Assembly (NCBI GenBank): GCA_964472545.1
Contig: CAYYNP010000054.1
Location: forward strand, 1 to 40,469
Direction: 5' to 3'
From: CAYYNP01 sp964472545
Lineage (GTDB): Bacteria > Planctomycetota > Planctomycetia > Pirellulales > Thermoguttaceae
Length of the DNA: 40,469 nucleotides
The notes beneath the pieces are model-generated. The model ran no database searches. It saw only the letters and a list, made by a program, of their open reading frames with translations, and was not told the DNA's origin. Both the position numbers and the translations under genes were made by a program. Positions 1-8,900 of the stretch are shown here, piece by piece. Numbering within the stretch: the first letter of the stretch is position 1; the number at the start of each line of letters is the position of its first letter.

Positions 1-133
1 ACTGTTGCTTAGCTGGACCACGGTTTTGTGCCAAACCCGTTGAAACAAAACAGCAGGGCTGACCCGGTGGCTAGAAGAACGGCGGCGACTGGAAGCACAA
101 AGGAGCACGCCTTCGTTCCTGAAGTGGCTGGAT

Positions 134-433
134 GTGCAAGAAGATGACACGATCGTTGTGGATAGCGGAGATTGGGATCTTGCGTGGATGTACAACCGGG
201 CAATACCCGGGCCATCGGCCTTTCCGCCGCTCGGCGATGACGAAGTTGACGAAGCTGGAACGCTCGTATTCATTGAGGCCTACTGTGGCGAATGCCACGC
301 GACTTATACGCCGGATCATCTCGCGGTGGAACGCTGGAGCTACAATCACGGCTTCCTGGCCGCTGCGGCCGGCCGTCGTCTGCTCTGCCCGAAGCAGCAT
401 GTCATTCTGGAGGTCACGGACATGGTGTCGTAA
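134..433 (+). CDS. Hypothetical zinc-ribbon-like protein, possibly 5' broken
   Basis: I do not recognise a named family. The acidic 99-residue product contains a Cys-Gly-Glu-Cys pair near residue 52 and a Leu-Cys-Pro near residue 85, which suggests metal binding but is not proof. The GTG at 134 is only the first standard start. Coding-like sequence continues upstream in the same frame (LTRWLEERRRLEAQRSTPSF, 59-118) to a TGA at 41, with no ATG, GTG or TTG in between. The frame one base over, upstream of about position 58, reads plausibly into it (FCAKPVETKQQ then LTRW). I infer either a -1 frameshift near 57-59 in a gene entering from the left, or a sequence error. It ends 168 bases before the toxin-antitoxin pair. 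Confidence 0.5.
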   Translation: MQEDDTIVVDSGDWDLAWMYNRAIPGPSAFPPLGDDEVDEAGTLVFIEAYCGECHATYTPDHLAVERWSYNHGFLAAAAGRRLLCPKQHVILEVTDMVS

Positions 434-531
434 TGGTCTACCGGACTGTGCAACCAAGTTGCCAGCCGCCCACTGCGAGGCCATCGAATCGGGTTCTTTG
501 CGGATCAGAACGGCGACCGGGCGAAGCCGTA

Positions 532-561
532 TTGGCCCAGGGGCCGCAAACCGAGTATAAT
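532..561 (+). promoter_or_regulatory. Sigma70-like promoter of the toxin-antitoxin pair
   Basis: The -35 TTGGCC (532-537) and a perfect -10 TATAAT (556-561) are 18 bases apart. The -10 lies about 40 bases upstream of the antitoxin ATG at 602, which is preceded by GGGAG (592-596). Confidence 0.55.
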
Positions 562-601
562 TACGGGTATCACGTTTGCCTGGGGTTAACCGGGAGTGGC
601 T

Positions 602-820
602 ATGAGCAACGATTCCGTATTCGACCTCACTCCGCCCGAGAAGCTCCAGTTAGTCGAAGACCTCTGGGACGACTTGGCAGCGACTCCGTCCGAGGTGCCG
701 ATTCATGACTGGCAGAAGGAAGAATTAGCTCGACGCAAGGCCAACTTGATGAGCCAGCCGGCATCCGGGCTGTCCTGGGACGAAGTGAAGATGAAGATTA
801 GAAACCGACATGGCCGCTAA
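602..820 (+). CDS. Addiction-module antitoxin, TIGR02574/Unstab_antitox type
   Basis: This 72-residue acidic protein begins MSNDSVFDLTPPEKLQLVED and carries the family's Leu-x-Pro-x-Glu-Lys-Leu-x-Leu-Val-Glu-x-Leu-Trp-Asp pattern near its N-terminus. A Trp-x-x-Glu-Leu-x-Arg-Arg segment follows, and the tail includes Leu-Ser-Trp-Asp-Glu-Val. In this family the protein is the labile partner that neutralises a RelE/ParE-type toxin and usually represses its own promoter. ATG 602 is preferred over an in-frame GTG at 596 because GGGAG lies about five bases upstream of it. The last eleven bases overlap the toxin gene, which argues for translational coupling. Confidence 0.85.
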   Translation: MSNDSVFDLTPPEKLQLVEDLWDDLAATPSEVPIHDWQKEELARRKANLMSQPASGLSWDEVKMKIRNRHGR

Positions 821-1109
821 GCTGATCCTTGCACCGGAAGCCGAGCGGGATATCAGCGAGGCGTATGGTTGGTATGAAGAGCGTCGGCCCGGTTTGGGCG
901 AGGAGTTTCTCAGTTGCGTCGATGCCTGCATTCAGGCCATCTGTCGGATGCCCAAACTCCACGCCAAGGTCCACGAGGACTATCGGCGGGCACTGGTCAG
1001 ACGATTCCCGTACGCGATTTTCTACGAGTACGTCGAGGGCACGGTAACCGTCTACTGCACCTTCCACACGTCGCGAGACCCGGAAAAGTGGCGCGAGCGG
1101 TTGTCGTGA
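810..1109 (+). CDS. RelE/ParE-family toxin
   Basis: The 99-residue basic protein matches the ParE-like pattern. It has an N-terminal beta strand, then EAERDISEAYGWYEERRPGL (typical helix with Trp-Tyr-Glu-x-Arg), and a C-terminal strand block with RRALVRRFPYAIFYEY and a final TFHTSRDPEKWRER. Members of this family poison DNA gyrase or cleave mRNA at the ribosome. Which of these applies cannot be read from sequence. Its ATG lies inside the antitoxin gene, eleven bases before the antitoxin ends. A weak hairpin (1163-1168 with 1174-1179) lies between it and the convergent lipoprotein gene, but it has no T-run. Confidence 0.88.
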   Translation: MAAKLILAPEAERDISEAYGWYEERRPGLGEEFLSCVDACIQAICRMPKLHAKVHEDYRRALVRRFPYAIFYEYVEGTVTVYCTFHTSRDPEKWRERLS

Positions 1110-1188
1110 CGGTTTGGGAATCGATCGCCGTAGTAGTAGTTAGCAGAATCCCTCACCGTGCGGTAGAGCGAGACTCTACGGCTCTCCC

Positions 1189-1482
1189 TCAGTCGGCCGC
1201 CACTTCCACGTCGACGTAGACCACCTGGCCACGTGGGCGGCTCTCAATCCGTACGCCTGGGGTGGATTCCGGTCCGTCGGGCTGTGGCGGTGCCAACGTG
1301 GGCACGCCGGCGGCCGACGGGCAGCGATCGGAACACGCTGGCGGCCAATTCGTCGGGGAAGAAGCCGGTGACGGATCTTCCGGCTTCTGATCGGGATCGT
1401 GGCCCACGACACAGGCCGTCACCAGACAGAAAACGATTGTCAACACACCGGCCGTTACCAACCCGGCACCAATGGACTTCAT
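1189..1482 (-). CDS. Small predicted lipoprotein
   Basis: The 97-residue product starts MKSIGAGLVTAGVLTIVF, a short basic N-terminus followed by a hydrophobic core, and reaches a lipobox-like Val-Thr-Ala-Cys at about residue 24. It is therefore predicted to be lipidated and exported. The mature part is Pro/Ser-rich and low in complexity, followed by a short C-terminal RPRGQVVYVDVEVAAD strand-like tail. No family is recognised. I chose the ATG at 1482 because GGAG lies eight bases upstream. A longer frame to 1533 would put unrelated residues ahead of the signal peptide. Confidence 0.65.
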   Translation of the reverse strand: MKSIGAGLVTAGVLTIVFCLVTACVVGHDPDQKPEDPSPASSPTNWPPACSDRCPSAAGVPTLAPPQPDGPESTPGVRIESRPRGQVVYVDVEVAAD

Positions 1483-1876
1483 GCGAGCGTCTCCAGGTGT
1501 CCAAAGACCCCGCGATGTGGCAGTCGTCAGCAAGATGAGATTTCCGCGGGTCTCTGCGTACCTTTCAGGCTAATCAAGCCGGGCCAACAACGCAAGAAAA
1601 AACCGCACCCACACTATGGCCCACAACGAACACACCCTACGCAGCCCACTGCCAGGCTCTGTTCATCCCTGGCCGATGTGCTGAGACGGCTGAGGGGCTG
1701 TTGGAATAGGTAGTATAGGAGGGCCATGTCGGTTGTAGGGGCAATCTTGATCTTACGGCAATCTCCGGCCGATCCACCGTACATGAGGGCAGGCCGAGGC
1801 GTCTGTTACATGGGGTTGCCGAAGCCCGGCAGAAAGCGCAGTCACTCAACGCAAGAGGGCACAAGGAGCGTAGCCG
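1483..1876. other. Intergenic stretch without a convincing gene
   Basis: About 390 bases. A short + strand frame from ATG 1726 has AGGAGG three bases upstream, but its 80-residue product is Arg/Pro-rich with no coding character and overlaps the next gene. The AAGGAG at 1863-1868 belongs to the gene starting at 1877. I see no RNA gene, clear promoter or repeat here. Confidence 0.5.
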
Positions 1877-2311
1877 ATGGTCGCGACGATGATGGTTCTC
1901 CTGTTGACCGCCGATCCACAGGGCCACCCGGCAATCGGCGAAGCGTTACCCCGCACTGCCGTTCATGACGGGGGTGATTACACTGCCGGCACACCGGGCC
2001 GATCTCGACGGGCTGCCCATTTCGACGCTGCGGGAGTGGGGCATTCTGCCGTGGTGGCAAGCCGAGAGGCATGCCAAGTTCCGGCCAGCCAACGATTCTA
2101 CCGCGGCCGTTCCTACAACTATCGCCTGCTGGCGGACTATCCATGGCACGCGGCTGCGAGTTGGGCTCAGCCGTGCTATCCACGCGATCGCTATTCGCGC
2201 CCGGGCGGCTGCCGTGAGGCCCCACCTGCCGCTGCCCCGTTGCAGATCCCGGCCAGGCAACCCTCGCGGCTTGGTGTGAAGAACCACCGGCCTTCCGGCG
2301 AGCCACATTGA
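1877..2311 (+). CDS. Hypothetical protein with SYNYRLLADYPWH motif
   Basis: The start is well supported: AAGGAG lies eight bases upstream of the ATG. The 144-residue product has a short hydrophobic N-terminus (MVATMMVLLLTA), too short for a convincing signal peptide. It also has an aromatic Arg/Tyr-rich patch near residues 73-87 (FYRGRSYNYRLLADYPWH). Similar aromatic patches occur, from memory, in small secreted planctomycete proteins, but I cannot name a family. The middle (residues 20-65) has poor coding character. A frameshift is possible, because the +3 frame at 1965-2100 looks equally protein-like. Function unknown. Confidence 0.45.
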   Translation: MVATMMVLLLTADPQGHPAIGEALPRTAVHDGGDYTAGTPGRSRRAAHFDAAGVGHSAVVASREACQVPASQRFYRGRSYNYRLLADYPWHAAASWAQPCYPRDRYSRPGGCREAPPAAAPLQIPARQPSRLGVKNHRPSGEPH

Positions 2312-2506
2312 CAGATTCGGCCGGATGCGGAAAATGACGCTCGTGAATCGTCGATTCTGATGAGCCGTCGGATGGTGATCGTCTGGCGGCCGGGCGCGAA
2401 CACGCGAATGCACGGGGGGCGGCGACCGCAGGGAGCAACCGTCGTCGGCGGATGATCGCGGCCTGGAGGGCCTCCCCCACGCTTTCGCCACGGGCCGCGC
2501 GACCCG

Positions 2507-3625
2507 TTGAGCGAACCACCACCGCCGGCTCTTGGCCGATCTGAAATCTGCAATCAGAAGTCTGAAATCGAGTCTGCCACACACCTCTGTCTGATTGGCC
2601 TGGGGTCCAACGTGGGGGACCGCCGGGCGAGGTTGGACGGCGCGCTGGGGCGTTTGGCCAAGCATCCCTCGATTTCTGTGGCCCGATGCAGCCGTTGGAG
2701 TGAGACATCGCCGGTCGGTGGCCCATCCAATCAGCCACGCTTTCTCAACGGGGCGGCCGTGCTGCAAACATCGCTGCCTCCAGAAGCGTTGCTGACGGCG
2801 TTGAGCCGGGTCGAAGTCGAGTTTGGGCGTCAGCGACACGAGCGCTGGGGACCTCGCAGCCTCGATCTGGACCTGCTGCTCTACGACCAACTCGTCATTG
2901 GCACCCCGTCGTTGGTGCTGCCTCACCCACGTATGGCCTGGCGACGCTTCGTGCTGGAACCGGCGGCCGAAGTGGCGGGCGACATGCTGCACCCTGCGAT
3001 TGGGTGGACGGTTCGGCAGTTGCTGGACCATCTCAACGCTGCCGTTCCGTACGTTGCGATCTCCGGCTCGATCGGCGCCGGCAAGACGCATCTCGCCCGG
3101 GCACTAACCGAGCGGATCGGCGGGCGGCTGATTGCCGAGCAATTCGACGAGGCGCGGCTGGCGGCATTCTACGCCAATCCGCCTTCCCACGCGTGGCAGA
3201 CGGAGCTAGAATTCCTCCGTCAACGGGCACGGCTGTTGGCAGCGGGTGAGCCACACTGGGCGGATCGGTCCCGGTGGACGATCAGCGACTTCTGGTTCGA
3301 TCAATCGCCGGCGTTTGCCAAAGTGTGGCTGCCGCCGAAGCAGTGGCCGGAGTACTGTGAGCACTGGCAGCAGTGTCGCGAAGGCGTGGTTCGGCCGAAG
3401 CTGGTCGTCGTGCTGGACGTTGTGGCCGACGTGCTGCTGCGGCGTGTTGCCCGTCGCGGCCGGCCGTACGAACGCGGCCTCGATCGACCACGGCTTCAGC
3501 AGATTGGCCGGGCGATCGTCGCGCGGTCGTCTGCCCGCGACCAAGGGCCCGTCCTGCGGCTAACGGCCGCCGAGCCCGACGAAGCGCTGGATGAAGTAAC
3601 CGCCGCCGTCGAAGCGATGCAGTAG
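2507..3625 (+). CDS. folK: HPPK (FolK) - deoxynucleoside kinase fusion
   Basis: The protein has two domains. Residues about 27-170 are 6-hydroxymethyl-7,8-dihydropterin pyrophosphokinase, which makes the pterin pyrophosphate used in folate synthesis. Marks are LGSNVGDR, SPVGGPSNQPRFLNGA, HERWGPRSLDLDLLLYD and the final HPRMAWRRFVLEPAAE. Residues about 180-372 are a deoxynucleoside-kinase-like P-loop domain, with GSIGAGKTHLA, a Glu-x-Phe-Asp-Glu segment, a DRSRW element and RRGRPYERGLD near the lid. HPPK alone is about 160 residues, so this is a true fusion. The start is uncertain. TTG 2507 is the only standard start, has no Shine-Dalgarno, and the first 25 codons run through a repeat-like sequence. 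PanC follows after one base, so the two are co-transcribed. Confidence 0.9.
   Translation: MSEPPPPALGRSEICNQKSEIESATHLCLIGLGSNVGDRRARLDGALGRLAKHPSISVARCSRWSETSPVGGPSNQPRFLNGAAVLQTSLPPEALLTALSRVEVEFGRQRHERWGPRSLDLDLLLYDQLVIGTPSLVLPHPRMAWRRFVLEPAAEVAGDMLHPAIGWTVRQLLDHLNAAVPYVAISGSIGAGKTHLARALTERIGGRLIAEQFDEARLAAFYANPPSHAWQTELEFLRQRARLLAAGEPHWADRSRWTISDFWFDQSPAFAKVWLPPKQWPEYCEHWQQCREGVVRPKLVVVLDVVADVLLRRVARRGRPYERGLDRPRLQQIGRAIVARSSARDQGPVLRLTAAEPDEALDEVTAAVEAMQ
2538..2569 (+). repeat. Short direct repeat at the folK start
   Basis: TCTGAAATC occurs twice (2540-2548 and 2561-2569), separated by a TGCAATCAGAAG-type spacer. The block is AT-richer than its surroundings and translates into residues that do not belong to the HPPK fold. 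It looks like a small dispersed or intergenic repeat sitting at the gene start. Confidence 0.4.
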
Positions 3626-3626
3626 G

Positions 3627-4490
3627 ATGCCCCAAACACAACGCCCGCAAGTCGTTACCACGGTTGCCGATCTACGCCGCGCGCTGGCTGTGGTGCGCGG
3701 GCGCGGCCATCGGATCGGGCTGGTACCCACGATGGGGGCGCTGCACGAGGGCCATCTGAGTCTGGTGCGTGCTTCGAAGGCCGAGTGCGACTTCACGGTA
3801 GTCTCGATCTTCGTCAACCCGAGCCAGTTCGGCCACGGCGAAGACCTTGAGAAGTATCCCCGCACGCTTGACGTCGATCTCGACGCCCTGGCGAGTTGTG
3901 CAACCGAACTGGTCTTGGCGCCCGCCGCCGAAGACGTCTATCGGCCGCAGCACGCCACCTGGGTCGAAGTCGGCTCGGTGGCGGAACCGCTGGAGGGACG
4001 TCACCGGCCGAGCCACTTCCGCGGTGTAGCAACGGTGGTATTGAAGCTGTTGAACACGGTGCAGCCGGACGTGGCCTTCTTCGGCCAGAAGGACTATCAA
4101 CAAGCGTTGGTGATCCGGCAAATGGTGGCCGACCTGGACGTACCGGCCGAGATTCGCATGTGCCCGATCGTTCGTGAGGCGGACGGCCTGGCGATGAGTT
4201 CGCGCAACGCGTATCTCAGTCCGGAGGCGCGACGTCGTGCGGTCGTGCTCTATCGGAGCTTGGAGGCGGCCGAGGAGTTGGTGCGGCAGGGCGAGCAGAG
4301 CGCCACGGCCGTCGCCCAACGGATGCGGCAGGTGATCGCCGAAGCGGACGACGCACACATCGACTACGTCGCCCTGGCGGATCCCGATACGCTCGAACCG
4401 GTCGAGCAGCTCTCCGGGCCGACGCTGGCGGCGTTGGCCGTGGAAATCGAGAATACGCATTTGATCGACAACCGCCTGCTTCAGCCCTAA
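3627..4490 (+). CDS. panC: Pantothenate synthetase
   Basis: This cytoplasmic enzyme joins pantoate and beta-alanine with ATP to make pantothenate, the precursor of coenzyme A. At 287 residues it is the normal family length. The HIGH-type nucleotide signature is PTMGALHEGH (residues 34-43), followed by IFVNPSQFG, FRGVATVVLKL, PDVAFFGQKDYQQ and the KMSKS-equivalent MSSRN near residue 190. The ATG lies one base after the folK-dNK stop, and lgt follows after eight bases, which places the three genes in one operon. No panB or panD is seen in the window. Confidence 0.97.
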   Translation: MPQTQRPQVVTTVADLRRALAVVRGRGHRIGLVPTMGALHEGHLSLVRASKAECDFTVVSIFVNPSQFGHGEDLEKYPRTLDVDLDALASCATELVLAPAAEDVYRPQHATWVEVGSVAEPLEGRHRPSHFRGVATVVLKLLNTVQPDVAFFGQKDYQQALVIRQMVADLDVPAEIRMCPIVREADGLAMSSRNAYLSPEARRRAVVLYRSLEAAEELVRQGEQSATAVAQRMRQVIAEADDAHIDYVALADPDTLEPVEQLSGPTLAALAVEIENTHLIDNRLLQP

Positions 4491-4498
4491 GGACTCGG

Positions 4499-5767
4499 AT
4501 GCATCGGACTCTCTTCCCTATTCCGCACGAGATCCTCGGACTTCCCGTATTTGGGTTCGGCTTGCTGCTTTGGGCTTGGGTGCTGTTTGGCCTGATCCTG
4601 ATGGTTTGGCTCGTGCGGCGACAGGGCTTCAACGCCGACACGAACGGCTACCTGATGCTGCTGGTCCCTGTGGCCGCGATCCTCTACTGGCTGTTGCCGG
4701 CCGTGTGTGAAGAGCAGGGACTGCCGATTCGCGGCTACGGCGTGATGTTTCTCCTGGGCGTGGTCTCCGGCACCGCGTTGGCGACGTGGCGGGCGTGGCG
4801 CCGGGGGATCGATCCCGATTTGATCCTCTCGCTCTCGTTCTGGATGTTCATTCCCGGAATCGTCGGCGCGCGGGCGTTCTACGTCATCGAGTATTGGCCC
4901 GAGCAGTATCTGCCGTACTTTCAGAAGGGATTTCCGCAGTTTGTCGGCGCGATCGTCAACGTGACGCAAGGTGGGTTGGTGGTCTACGGCGGATTGCTGG
5001 GCGGGGCATTGGGGATGCTGTTGTTCGTCCGCCGCGCTCGGATGCCGCTGTTGGCCACCTGCGACCTGATCGCCCCGAGTATGCTGCTGGGGCTGACGCT
5101 GGGGCGCATCGGCTGTCTGTTGAACGGCTGCTGCTTCGGCGGCCCCTGTGAAGACGTACCCTGGGCGGTGTCGTTTCCCGCCGACAGCCCACCCTATCTC
5201 ACTCAGGTCGAACGGGGCCAGATGTACGGTTTCACGCTCGCCGGAGACCCCGACGCGAAGCCGGTGATCCTGGCCGTGGCCGAAGGATCAGCAGCGGCCG
5301 AGGCCGGCCTCGAGCCGGGCTATCGGCTACAGCGGATCAACGGTCTGGCGGTCGACGACGCGGGAGTCGCCCATCGGCTGCTCGCCGGCGCGTTCGAGCA
5401 CAAGCGGCAGTTGTCGATCGACGTGGCCGACCAAGGCCGGCATCGGCTGCTGGCCATTTCGCCGTTGCCGGACCACAGCCTGGCGGTCCACCCCACACAG
5501 GTCTATAGCGCCGTCAACGCGGCCCTGTTGTGCCTGCTGCTGCTGGCCTTCCACCCGTTCCGCCGCCGCGACGGCGAGACGTTCGCCCTGATGTTGACGG
5601 TCTATCCGATCGCCCGGTATCTGCTGGAGATCATCCGCACCGACGAGAGCGGCGCACTTGGAACTGCGTTGAGCATCTCGCAGAACGTGAGCCTGGCATT
5701 GCTGGCATGCACGGCCGTACTTTGGTACTACATTCTTCGTCAGCCGCGAGGGACGGCGTTTCCGTAG
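4499..5767 (+). CDS. lgt: Lipoprotein diacylglyceryl transferase with inserted PDZ-like domain
   Basis: Lgt moves diacylglycerol from phosphatidylglycerol to the lipobox cysteine of prolipoproteins at the inner membrane. The family signature is GRIGCLLNGCCFGGPCEDVP (about residues 202-221), with HPTQVYSA near residue 331 and several hydrophobic membrane segments on both sides. At 422 residues it is well above the usual 260-300. The extra length is an N-terminal membrane segment plus about 90 residues (245-323) between the signature and the HPTQ motif. That insert reads like a PDZ domain: Gly-Ser-Ala-Ala-Ala-Glu-Ala-Gly-Leu-Glu-Pro-Gly-Tyr-x-Leu-x-x-Ile-Asn-Gly. The HGG motif known from E. coli Lgt appears as YGG near residue 163. 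AAGGA five bases upstream sets the start. Confidence 0.93.
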   Translation: MHRTLFPIPHEILGLPVFGFGLLLWAWVLFGLILMVWLVRRQGFNADTNGYLMLLVPVAAILYWLLPAVCEEQGLPIRGYGVMFLLGVVSGTALATWRAWRRGIDPDLILSLSFWMFIPGIVGARAFYVIEYWPEQYLPYFQKGFPQFVGAIVNVTQGGLVVYGGLLGGALGMLLFVRRARMPLLATCDLIAPSMLLGLTLGRIGCLLNGCCFGGPCEDVPWAVSFPADSPPYLTQVERGQMYGFTLAGDPDAKPVILAVAEGSAAAEAGLEPGYRLQRINGLAVDDAGVAHRLLAGAFEHKRQLSIDVADQGRHRLLAISPLPDHSLAVHPTQVYSAVNAALLCLLLLAFHPFRRRDGETFALMLTVYPIARYLLEIIRTDESGALGTALSISQNVSLALLACTAVLWYYILRQPRGTAFP

Positions 5768-5837
5768 TCGAAGCCGGCGGGCATCAACTCTCGAGGCATG
5801 ACGGCCGCCGACTCGTGGCACCGTCAACTACGGCAAC

Positions 5838-5876
5838 AAAAAGAAGCGCCGCCCCCCCGAGGGGGAGCGGCGCTTT
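5838..5876 (-). terminator. Rho-independent terminator of the giant PEP-CTERM gene
   Basis: The stem AAGCGCCGC (5844-5852) pairs with GCGGCGCTT (5867-5875), extended by inner C/G runs. Read on the minus strand it is followed by CTTTTTG (5837-5843). It lies about 30 bases past the stop codon at 5907. On the + strand the T-run is weak, so it serves mainly the minus-strand gene. Confidence 0.8.
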
Positions 5877-5906
5877 GCGTTCGCTAAGCGATCGGCCGCT
5901 TGGGCA

Positions 5907-8900
5907 CTATGCCCGACGGCGACGACGCCACACCAGCAACAGGCCGGCCAGGCCGCCGATCAGCATTACGATGGTGCTCGGCTCGGGAATCGGAACGAAG
6001 GTGATGTTCTTGCCCGCTCCCGGAAGGCCGATGTCGGCGGCGGTCAACGCGCCGGCAAGTCCGTCGAAGTTGGCGAACTCGATCTTGAGATCGCCGGAAT
6101 CTATCATGGCCGTGAACTCGGCCAGATTCGGCCGTGCGTTATCGGCCAGGATTTCGCCGATGAACAGGTCCGTTCCCATCAACCTCGCGCCGAAGGAGGC
6201 CTCGCCCACGGTGTTGATGTTCTCGGAGACGAATGCCCCAGGTATCGAGGGCAGGTCGGAAATAGCTTTGACGCCGGTCACGGGGTCGGCGATATCGGTG
6301 CGGAACAAGCCGAGACTGATGAAGTTCCAGCTATTCAAGTTATTTGCCGACACCTTGAATTCGCCGGTGGTCTCGTCGTACTCGACCTTCATCGAACTCG
6401 GATCCGCCGGGCCGGGGTCGCCGGTGAAGTTGGTGATCAGGTCGGTAATGTCCTGACCGTCGACCCAACCGTCGCCGCGGCCCATCGCGCCACCTGCCGT
6501 GTCGCCCTTGAGCCAGTCGCGGTCGGGCGGGTCACCTTGCAGGTTGAAGTTGATAATCAGGGTCTGGATGTCCTGGCCGTCGATGTTTCCGTCGGCGTTG
6601 GAGTCGCCGCCGGAGGCGACGTAGAGATTTGCGTTAACGGCAGTGAACGTGCCTTGGCCGGGCGGGATGGTCTCCACGTAGCCGATGCCGCGGTTGAAGA
6701 CGCCGTTGCTCAGATGGCCGACGGCCGGCACCGCGTCGAATTGGCCGACGATCACTCCTTCGGCGGCGGTCGAGACAATCGGATAGGCCTTGCCGACGGC
6801 GACTTCCGCACTGGGGACATTGGGGACCGTGTCGCCCACGCCGATCACCTGAAGGTCGAGCGTGCCGGCCAGGTACACGTCCGAATCGCCCGTGCTGATC
6901 ACCTGATCGTGGGCCCCGTTGAACTCGCAAAGGTACGTGGCCGCGTCGCCAAATTCCAGGGCCCCGTTGACGTTCAACGTACCCACGCTGTTGCCCGGCG
7001 ACAAAACGCCTTCGACCACCAGATCGCCGGAGATCGTGACGCCGTCGGCGGTCGAAACGTCGCCGAAGCTGAAGGAGCCGCCGGTGAGGGTCAGCGTGGT
7101 GGGCGTGTCGGTGTTGTTGACCGTGAGGTTCCCCAACAGCGTCCCGCCAGCGCCGCCGGCCAGTTCGGTGTTGCTGGTCACCAGGAAGTTGGCCGCCCGT
7201 TGCTCGACCGGCACGAAATCTCCGGCCGGGTCGCCGAATCCGCCACGGACCGCGCCGGCGAATCCGGACGCAATGCGGACCTCATCGAACTCGATGCCCT
7301 GGTCGTAGTTGCGATTGCCGCCGTCCTGATGGTCGTGGCCGCGGCCTTGGAAGCGGAATTGGATGATGCGGTCATCGGCGCCGATGAAATCGCCGCTGAC
7401 CGACAACGTCTCGGCCGCCGTGGCTGCGACCTGCGCCGCGGTGGTCACGTCGGTCGGGTCGAGGTAGTAGGTTACCACCTCGTCGCCGGCACGGTCGACG
7501 TCGATCTGGCCGATGATCAGGTGCGTGACATCCTTGGCGAAGACGTCGGCAACCGTATCCTGATCGTTGCCGCCGTTCCAATCGATCCGCAGGAACGCGT
7601 TGGCGGTGGCATCGTTATTTCCGCCGCCGTCGAATCCGAAGCGGACCCGCTGTTGCGGGCTGCTCAGCGACGGCCCGAAGTTGAGCATGAAATCGCCGAA
7701 GTTGTTGCGGTTGTTGTCGGTCATGATCGGGTGGATCAGGCCGCTGAACCAGTATTCCTGGGCGCCTTCGTCGGCCAAATCGAGTTCCCGGGCGAGGTTG
7801 AAGTTATTGTCCGGCTTCGCATAGGTGGCCTTACCCTCCTTACCGACGATGCCGGCCGGTTCGTATCCCGCGATCAGGCCGAGGGTATAGGTGGGCGTCA
7901 GATCGCCGGGACGCGACACGCAGTTCGAGGTCTTGCCGCCTTTCCCGCCGTTGCGGTTCCAGTCCGTGTCCCAGCTTCCCACGGTGCCGGGAATCACCAC
8001 GTCGTGGTTCCAGCCACCGTCGTCCCGGAAGCGTTTTTGGTTGTTGCCGTTGTGGCGATAGATGCCGTTGGGCTTGTCGCCGTCGACCACGGCGTTGAAG
8101 CTGTCGATAAACAGATTCTGGGGTACCGGCGGGCCGGGGATCGTGAGCACGCCGCCGTCGAGCGTGAGATTCGTGGCGGCCACCATGTTCGTACCCTCGA
8201 CGGTGAACGTGTTGCCGTCGCTGATGCCGAACTCCACGCCGCCGAGGTTCAGAGCACCTTCGACGGTCACCTGGTTGCCGGCCGTGCTGGCCGTGCCGCC
8301 GGTGACGTTCAGCACGTCGATCGTATCGGCGGCACCGAAGTTCAACGTTCCGCCGCTGACCGACACGCTGCCAATGTTGTTAGCACCGGCAAGGCTCAAC
8401 GCCCCGCTGCTGACCGATGCACCGCCGAACGTGTTGACCGCCCCGGAGAGCATGACCGTGCCGCCATCGACGTTCATGCCACCCTCGCCGGTCACGTTGC
8501 CGACGACGTTCAACTCATAACCGTCGGTCGAAGCCAACGTGGCCGTCGTGCCGGGCCCCAGCGTCACGCCGCTGGCCGCCGAGCCGAGGTTGACGGTCAG
8601 CGGGCCGTCGACCGGACCGGTACCCTTGCCGGCGGTAATCGTGCCGCTGGCGTCGACGATCACCTCATTGTCGTACACCAACGATTCGGCCGGCAGAGCG
8701 CTGGCCGAGAGCAGCAGGTCGCCGCCGCCGAGCCGCACCGCCGCGTTGTCCAACGGGTTGTCGGCCCCGTCGCCGTAAGCGGCCAGCGTGCCGTTCTGCA
8801 CGTCGAGGGTCGACGTTTCGGCCAACGTGGTGCCCGCCGCGCTGAGTTCGAGCGTGCGGTTGCCGGTCTTGGCCAGCGTCACGTTCGGCGCCGCGCTGCC

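Noticed and set aside
1946..3091. A 381-codon minus-strand frame over the folK region
   Set aside because: It overlaps the HPPK domain on the other strand and is Arg/Ala/Pro-rich without motifs.
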